Of a stretch of DNA of 64,000 nt, positions 59,079-64,000 are shown one piece after another (the stretch's first letter is position 1; each line of letters begins with the position of its first letter). A program made the position numbers and the translations under genes. The notes beneath the pieces were generated by a model. The model worked only from the letters and a program-made list of their open reading frames with translations, did no database searches and was not told the origin of the DNA. The DNA is from Eleusine coracana subsp. coracana. Lineage: Eukaryota; Streptophyta; Magnoliopsida; Poales; Poaceae. Location of the stretch: contig CM064417.1 in NCBI GenBank assembly GCA_032690845.1, forward strand, positions 26,175,833 through 26,239,832, in the 5' to 3' direction.

Positions 59079-60808
59079 TGAAAAACCATATGGATATGTG
59101 TCATGGTTTGCAATATGTGATGAGTAATTGGCATTGGTTGAGTTCGGTGTTTTAGTTGAAATGCGGGAATCTGGGGATTGCATGAGTTTGTGCATGTCAT
59201 GGTTTTGACTAACTGGAGTTGGTGAGGATGTTGGAGAGTTTGTAGGAGATGAGAAATGTGTTTGCTTGTCTCATGATGTGTAGGTCACTGGAGTCAACTT
59301 GGCGGTCAACAATGAGAGGATCGGTCACAAGTAGGAGACTTGAGGCTGGACGATCGGGAGGCCGGGTGAAGTCAAGGGTGATCCACACCTAAACGTGGGT
59401 GATGATCAGGACGATGGGGTTGACCAAGTCAAAGGTGATCAAGCGTCGGTGCAAGTAGAGGCTTCCAATGGACCGGAGGCGGGAGAGACTTGCCGATGAG
59501 GAGGATCACGGGACGAGGTGACACGTGTCAAGATTGAGAAGTCGTGCTTTGAGAAGCATGCATGATGGTTTCCTAGTTTGGGCCTCAAAACCGGTGGCGG
59601 CGATTGGAGGTGCACATGGCACCATTGCGGAGCTTGTGTTGAGGTGAAGCAAAGTTGTGGAGGGCTCGATGGCGTTCGGGCGAAGGAAAAAGAGTTGGAC
59701 GGTTTTGCCCCCGGTGGTTGGTGGCAATGTACTATAGGTCAAGGGTAGAGTTGTCTTAGACCCTAGGCCTATATAAGAGAGGTAGGGCTGATGGAAGAGG
59801 TGCCTCTCTTTCCCTTAGTCTTGCCTTAGGTCTTCATTCAAAGTGCTAGGAGAGGTCTTCATGTAAAAGTGGAGAGGAGTGGGTGTGTGAGAGACATCTG
59901 TTTCTCTTCCAAATAGTGGGAGGAAGAGGGTGGCTTCCTAGCCATGTATCCATGTATCTTGACTTGATGAATCAATGATATGAGATTCAAATTCGTGCTC
60001 AAGTTCTTCCTTTCTCCCTAAATCCCGAATTTCTCTTTTTCTCTATTTTTGGTGCTATTTTCATGGGAATTTTTTATCTCATTTTTGAGTGAGTTTTTGG
60101 GGCGGATTTCATGGGGAACTTGGTGCTATGATGAGCTAGAACAATCCTATATGGGTCCTTGACTGAATTAAGAGCTCTAGCACCTTTGATTTGAAGGATT
60201 TCTCAAGTTTCCCCTTTTTGGTGTTCTTCGCACAAGATCTGAAATTCGTGATGATTTCTTCAGTGAATCGAGTGGATCTTGTTGGAGAAAGGTCACAATG
60301 ACCGAAGGATTCCCTGGTCCAAATATCGCATGTTTTGGAGAGATTTGGGGGAAATTCACGACAGTTTTCTGTTCTGTCAGGGGTCGATCGGCACTGCCGG
60401 TGGGTCTGAACCTGGATCGGCACTGCCGATGCCACAACCGGCACTGCCGGTGGCTTGAGTCCGAACCTCACATCAGTGCTGCCGATGGACATGATCGGCA
60501 CTGTCGATAGTGCCAATTGGCACTGTCGATGCCTGTGATCAGCCATGCCGATGATCGTCCAGTGACCTGTTTTGAGTCCGTTCTTTGACTGTGACGAGTC
60601 TTTGCTGCTCTCCTTTGTTTCTACTATGTTCTGCTGCTGTTGTTGTTCATTCCTAGGGTTAGCACATCACAGGTTGGTATGTGTAATCTTGGTGATCCAT
60701 TTTGTGGTTGGCTCAGGGTGGAATTGGGACATAGGCCAAGTTCTTGGGAAGAATTTTTATTGGCTCCCATTCACCCCCCACCCCTCTGGTCACCTTCTCA
60801 GTCCTTCA
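59079..60808 (+). repeat. 3' LTR of the copia element
   Basis: 1,730 bp, TGAAAAACC...CAGTCCTTCA. TATA-type CTATATAA at about 59768-59775. The CGGCACTGCCG cluster is at 60385-60555. This copy is uninterrupted and shows the original LTR layout. Confidence 0.93.
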
Positions 60809-60813
60809 GATGG

Positions 60814-61956
60814 TCTGCTAAGAAGATGTGTACCCATACAAGATACTTGGAAAATTTTGGAAAGATGTCACTCATCCCCTTATGGAGGGCATTATGGAGC
60901 ATTCCGTACAAATGCTAAGTTATGGCAGAGCGGATTCTTCTGGCCTACCATGTACCAAGATGCAAAAGACTTTGTGCGTTGATGTCCCAAGTGCCAAAAA
61001 CATGGAAATAACAACTCAAGAGATGCTATGCCTCTCACTAACAATCTACAAGTGGATATTTTTGATGTTTTGGGAATTGACTATATGGGACACTTCCCAA
61101 ATTCAGAATGATATAAGTACATCTTAGTGGTTGTGGACTATGTCTCGAAATGGGTAGAAGCAATGCCATGCAGGTCGGCAGACTCGAAGCATGCCACCAA
61201 GATGTTCAATGAGGTTATTTTCCCAAGGTACGGGGTACCGCGAGTAATGATAAGTGATGTTGGTTCCCACTTTATCGACCACACTTTTAGAAAGGCCTTG
61301 AGCAGGCTAGGGGTGGATCATAGAGTTGCCACACCATATTATCCTCAAACTAGTGGCTAAGTTGAAACCTCAAAAAAGCAGATCAAGAACATCTTACAAA
61401 AGACGGTCAGTGAAATGGGAAAAGCCTGGGCACTCAAACTCCATGAAGCACTCTGGGTCCATAGGACAGCATACAAGACCCCCATAGGAATGACTCCACT
61501 GGTTTACGGTAAAACATGTCATCTGCTGGTGGAAATGGAATTTAAAGCACATTGGGATATAAGAAAATGGAATATGGACCTAACCGCGGCAGGATTAAGA
61601 GGCAAATCCACTTGGCAGAATTAGATGAATGGAGAGAAAAAGCTTACCATAGCGCCAAATTATATAAAGAAAGGACCAAGTGGTGGCATGATAAACGGAT
61701 CCGCCATAAAGAATTCAGGGAAGGAGATAAGGTACTACTATTCAACTCTCGTGTTAAACTGTTTGGTCATGGTAAACTTAGAAATAAGTTGGAGGGCCCA
61801 TACACGGTACTCAATGCTTCTTCCCACGGGGCCATTACCCTACAAAGTGATGATGGAAGTATCTTCAAGGTAAATGGTCATAGGCTTAAAATCTTTTTAG
61901 AGCCAAAGAAACCTGAGTTTGAGGAAATAGATGTCCTCGAATTCAGTCCTACTTAA
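60814..61956 (+). pseudogene. Gypsy pol remnant, part 2: integrase
   Basis: Continues the pol broken at 49031. The HHCC region reads SSPYGGHYGAFRTNAKLWQ and, after a stop at 60980-60982, CPKC. The catalytic core begins VVDYVSKWVEAMPCRSAD (61127 on) with ISDVGSHFID (usual DGGSHF, so the second Asp is kept but the next Gly is Val) and ATPYYPQTSG followed by a stop where Gln is usual. The C-terminus (61552-61956) has KEFREGDKVLLFNSRVKLF and KLRNKLEGPYTVLNAS, the GPY/F-type motif. It ends LEFSPT at TAA 61954-61956. Confidence 0.92.
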
Positions 61957-62483
61957 ATAATCCTTTTGCATCTAAGGTCTTGCCCTGACCTTAATGGGGC
62001 CTTGTGTTTTTTATCCTTTTCTATCAAAAAAAAATTATAGGACGGTCACACCCGACCCGGCGCTCAGCTTGCCATAGTTAAAACCGACCGGGCAGCATGA
62101 CACGCCGGGTGGCCAAGCCCGCCAGGCGGCCACCCATCTCCCTTGGCCTTTAAGGCCCAAACCCCAGCTTAGGGTTTTGCAAACCTTGCCGGGCGGCCAA
62201 CCCCACCGGGCGGCGTGACGTGTGAGACGGCAACAACAAACTTTCAAATTTTCGCCCGCCTTCACGTCAACCCGGAGGAGCCTCCACTGGCTCCATCCCT
62301 ATCCTTCCTACGGTTTAGGGCTCTTCTCCCATTAAAAGGATCCTCCTAGCCATGATCCCTGCTATTGGTGGTTTCTAGACGCCTATTTTATCTACCAAAA
62401 AAGGATGTTTTGCGTCTTAATTTGGTGGTTTGAACTAACAATTAACCCCATATTCGCATGTCTTAAAAGGATCCTCCTAGCCA
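61957..62483. other. Post-pol sequence and junction to the next element
   Basis: The first 80 bp after the integrase stop are pyrimidine-rich with an A-run at about 62026-62034 and fit a gypsy 3' untranslated region. From 62040 the sequence is GC-rich ('ccgggcggcc' words) and of unknown origin. A perfect 23-bp direct repeat lies at 62332-62354 and 62463-62485. Confidence 0.45.
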
Positions 62484-63383
62484 TGTTTTCGATGTAGCCA
62501 TGAGCCTGTGCCGATCGACGCAGCGGGAGAAGATGACGAAAACACGATCCGGTCCAGGAAAGACGAAGGCCCAGCCCAGTATGAGTTAGAGTCGGTGGAA
62601 GTTGACCTAATCCCGTCGAATATAAAAGGAAGATAATTATCAAGAGCCAAAGGAGACCGAGGAGAGACGGCGATTGCGAGAATCAGTTATTAGAACTAGG
62701 GTTCCAGGATATTGGCAGCGGAGATTGGTCAACACCGACGAGATCCACCAGAAGGGAGGTCGTGCCGATCGGCGCGACGCTTGCGCCGATCGGCTCGTGC
62801 GCGTTACAATGCTACTTCTCACCTCTCTGCTATGTCTAGCGGAAGGATGAGTGAGTAGTCTCATATTCTCTTCTCTGGTGCGGAGATCTGGTCATGTAAC
62901 TCTCATACTTGTTGATAGTCTCTCGATGAATTTAATCTATGTGATGAACTTTATTGCATATCTATCTACCCCTTTCATTAGTGTATTGGCCAATACACTT
63001 TTGCGAATTACATAGTGCAAGAAACCAGTGGGGAGCTAATAACCTCTATAGTGATAGCCGGGGTGAACGAAACCACCATGTCTTGTAGAATATTAGAGTC
63101 ATCACTCGAGTTGATAAGAATAAGGTTGCATGCTAGTGAACCAATCCTAAGGAGAGAATCCTTCATCATCCTATTACTTCTTCAATAACATTCACCTTCC
63201 ACTTTCTCACTGTCATCATTCACACCAACCAAATCATTGCAATTTGTTAGTAACCTTTTAATAGTATTAGTTCCGCTCGTTCCCTACGGATTTGATAACC
63301 TTGGAATACTCTGAGGGAAAAAAAGCTACAACTATACACCGTCCTCTTGCGGTATATAAGTGGGTGCGTAATTACGACCAACA
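62484..63383 (+). repeat. 5' LTR of the last gypsy element (left boundary approximate)
   Basis: TATAAAA at 62621-62627. The LTR end ...GACCAACA (63383) is followed within 12 bases by TGGCGCCGTTGCCGGGGA (63394-63411), the well-known PBS region of this plant gypsy lineage. The left limit is a guess from the repeated 23-mer. Confidence 0.65.
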
Positions 63384-63506
63384 AGCTAGTTTTTCTGGCG
63401 CCGTTGCCGGGGAACAAGCCAGTTCTTTTACTATTAATACTTTACTAACATCTAATACTCTCTTTTCTAGTAGTTTTTGTTTTTGTGTTTTGTGTGAATT
63501 TTCAGG

Positions 63507-64000
63507 ATGAGTACGACAGGACCTTTTTTGACGCTCAGGGAACTTTCTCTACCATCTCCAGACGTGCTGGTGCCTCAATCCTCATATGAGAAGGTCACTG
63601 CCTCCTCGTATGTGTTGAACCCCATTATCATTAGCATGGCTGAAGCAAACAAGTTCTTTGGAGCGAAAGAGGAGAACCCGTATACTCACTTACAAGATTT
63701 GGAGGCACTTTGCCAAACATTCCATCATGAAGGAGTGCCTCGGGATCTTTACAGGTGGCTGCTTTTTCCATTCTCTTTGGGAGGAAAAGCCAAAGAGTGG
63801 CACAAGGCAGCATCTCGAGAAGCAAAAGGTAAGTGGAGTGAGTTAGTTGAAAATTTTTGTCTCCACTATTTTCCTTTGCCAAAGGTGCAGAAGTTGAGAA
63901 GGGAAGTGGTGAACTTCTTACAAGAAGATGAAGAATCTCTCGCGGAAGCCTGGACGCGTTTTCAAACATTGTCGAAACAAAGACCCGACCTCGGCTTTGA
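63507..64000 (+). CDS. Gypsy gag, intact but cut by the window end
   Basis: ATG at 63507 (MSTTGPFLTLRELSLPSP) opens a frame with no stop for the remaining 494 bp. About residues 45-160 are the retrotrans_gag domain: ANKFFGAKEENPYTHLQDLE, WLLFPFSLGGKAKEWHK, WSELVENFCLHYFPLPKVQKL, EDEESLAEAWTRFQTL. This capsid-like domain packages the element RNA. The start lies about 100 bp after the PBS. Unlike the other gag copies here it shows no break, so this element may be younger. The sequence before the ATG ('aattttcagg') could also act as a splice acceptor. Confidence 0.88.
   Translation, partial: MSTTGPFLTLRELSLPSPDVLVPQSSYEKVTASSYVLNPIIISMAEANKFFGAKEENPYTHLQDLEALCQTFHHEGVPRDLYRWLLFPFSLGGKAKEWHKAASREAKGKWSELVENFCLHYFPLPKVQKLRREVVNFLQEDEESLAEAWTRFQTLSKQRPDLGF

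Larger units (their letters stand above)
49032..60808 (+). mobile_element. Ty1/copia element of SIRE/Maximus type, 11.8 kb, inserted in the gypsy pol
   Basis: Target duplication GATGG (49027-49031 and 60809-60813). The 5' LTR is 49032-51792 and the 3' LTR 59079-60808, both starting TGARAAACCATRTGGATATG. The PBS TGGTATCAGAGCC is at 51795-51807 and the PPT AAAGGGAAGA at 59068-59077. Gene order is gag, protease, integrase, RT, RNase H, with integrase before RT as in copia. The large gag with coiled coils, the long 3' spacer and total size fit the SIRE (Maximus) lineage. Several stops in gag and pol. Confidence 0.95.
44180..61980 (+). mobile_element. Ty3/gypsy element on the plus strand, split by a copia element
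   Basis: LTR-like sequence from about 44180 to 45629, an altered 'ctagcgttgttgctgaggaa' PBS region (45637-45656; the cognate at 63395 reads ggcgccgttgccggggaa), then gag, protease, RT and RNase H up to 49031. The copia element 49032-60808 interrupts the region after RNase H. Integrase continues from 60814 to 61956. The joined frame at the break, LFRVCSDG then LLRRCVPIQDT, is the usual RNase H to integrase linker. A matching 3' LTR was not found, so the 3' end may be lost. Confidence 0.85.

Noticed and set aside
62332..62485. 23-bp repeat considered as a hairpin or terminator
   Set aside because: The repeat is direct, not inverted.

Overview
The window is nuclear DNA of a flowering plant, most likely a grass. 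Two single-copy plant genes are split by many GT-AG introns. The first exon of the condensin gene is very GC-rich, as is common in grass genes, and the spaces around the genes are filled with nested LTR retrotransposons, LINEs and small non-autonomous elements. The species cannot be fixed from the sequence alone.

Layout. 1-1172 is AT-rich non-coding DNA. 1173-10453 is a nest of elements: a decayed Ty3/gypsy chromovirus (minus strand, TSD GTTTC) hit by a 5'-truncated LINE (15-bp TSD) and, in its right LTR, by a small non-autonomous LTR element (TSD TCTCT). A short LINE tail lies just outside at 10540-10769. 11227-22299 (plus) holds 30 exons of a callose synthase that lacks its N-terminal part, so the nest probably sits in a very large intron. 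One of its introns carries a tandem TRIM/SMART-like mini-retrotransposon (12615-13118). 23138-29926 (minus) is a complete 13-exon gene for condensin I subunit CAP-H, convergent with the callose synthase gene, with a hAT-type element in its last intron. A nearly full-length L1-type LINE with an RNase H domain (30208-35878) is inserted 282 bp upstream of the CAP-H start codon.

From about 36 kb to the end almost everything recognisable is retrotransposon: a minus-strand gypsy element with LTR 37796-39011 and three tandem retropepsin-like segments; a plus-strand gypsy element (about 44.2-49.0 kb and 60.8-62 kb) split by an 11.8-kb SIRE/Maximus-type copia element (49032-60808, TSD GATGG); and the start of another plus-strand gypsy element whose gag is open to the end of the window. 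A module of about 645 bp occurs twice in opposite orientation (39379-40024 and 50201-50843).

Only the callose synthase and CAP-H genes look like functional host genes. Callose synthase makes beta-1,3-glucan at the plasma membrane; CAP-H is the kleisin of condensin I. They are not known to work together, and their adjacency appears incidental. I saw no clear novel biological system. The most unusual items are structural: templated filler DNA in a LINE deletion, a tandem mini-LTR element, a chimeric copia LTR, and tripled protease-like segments.
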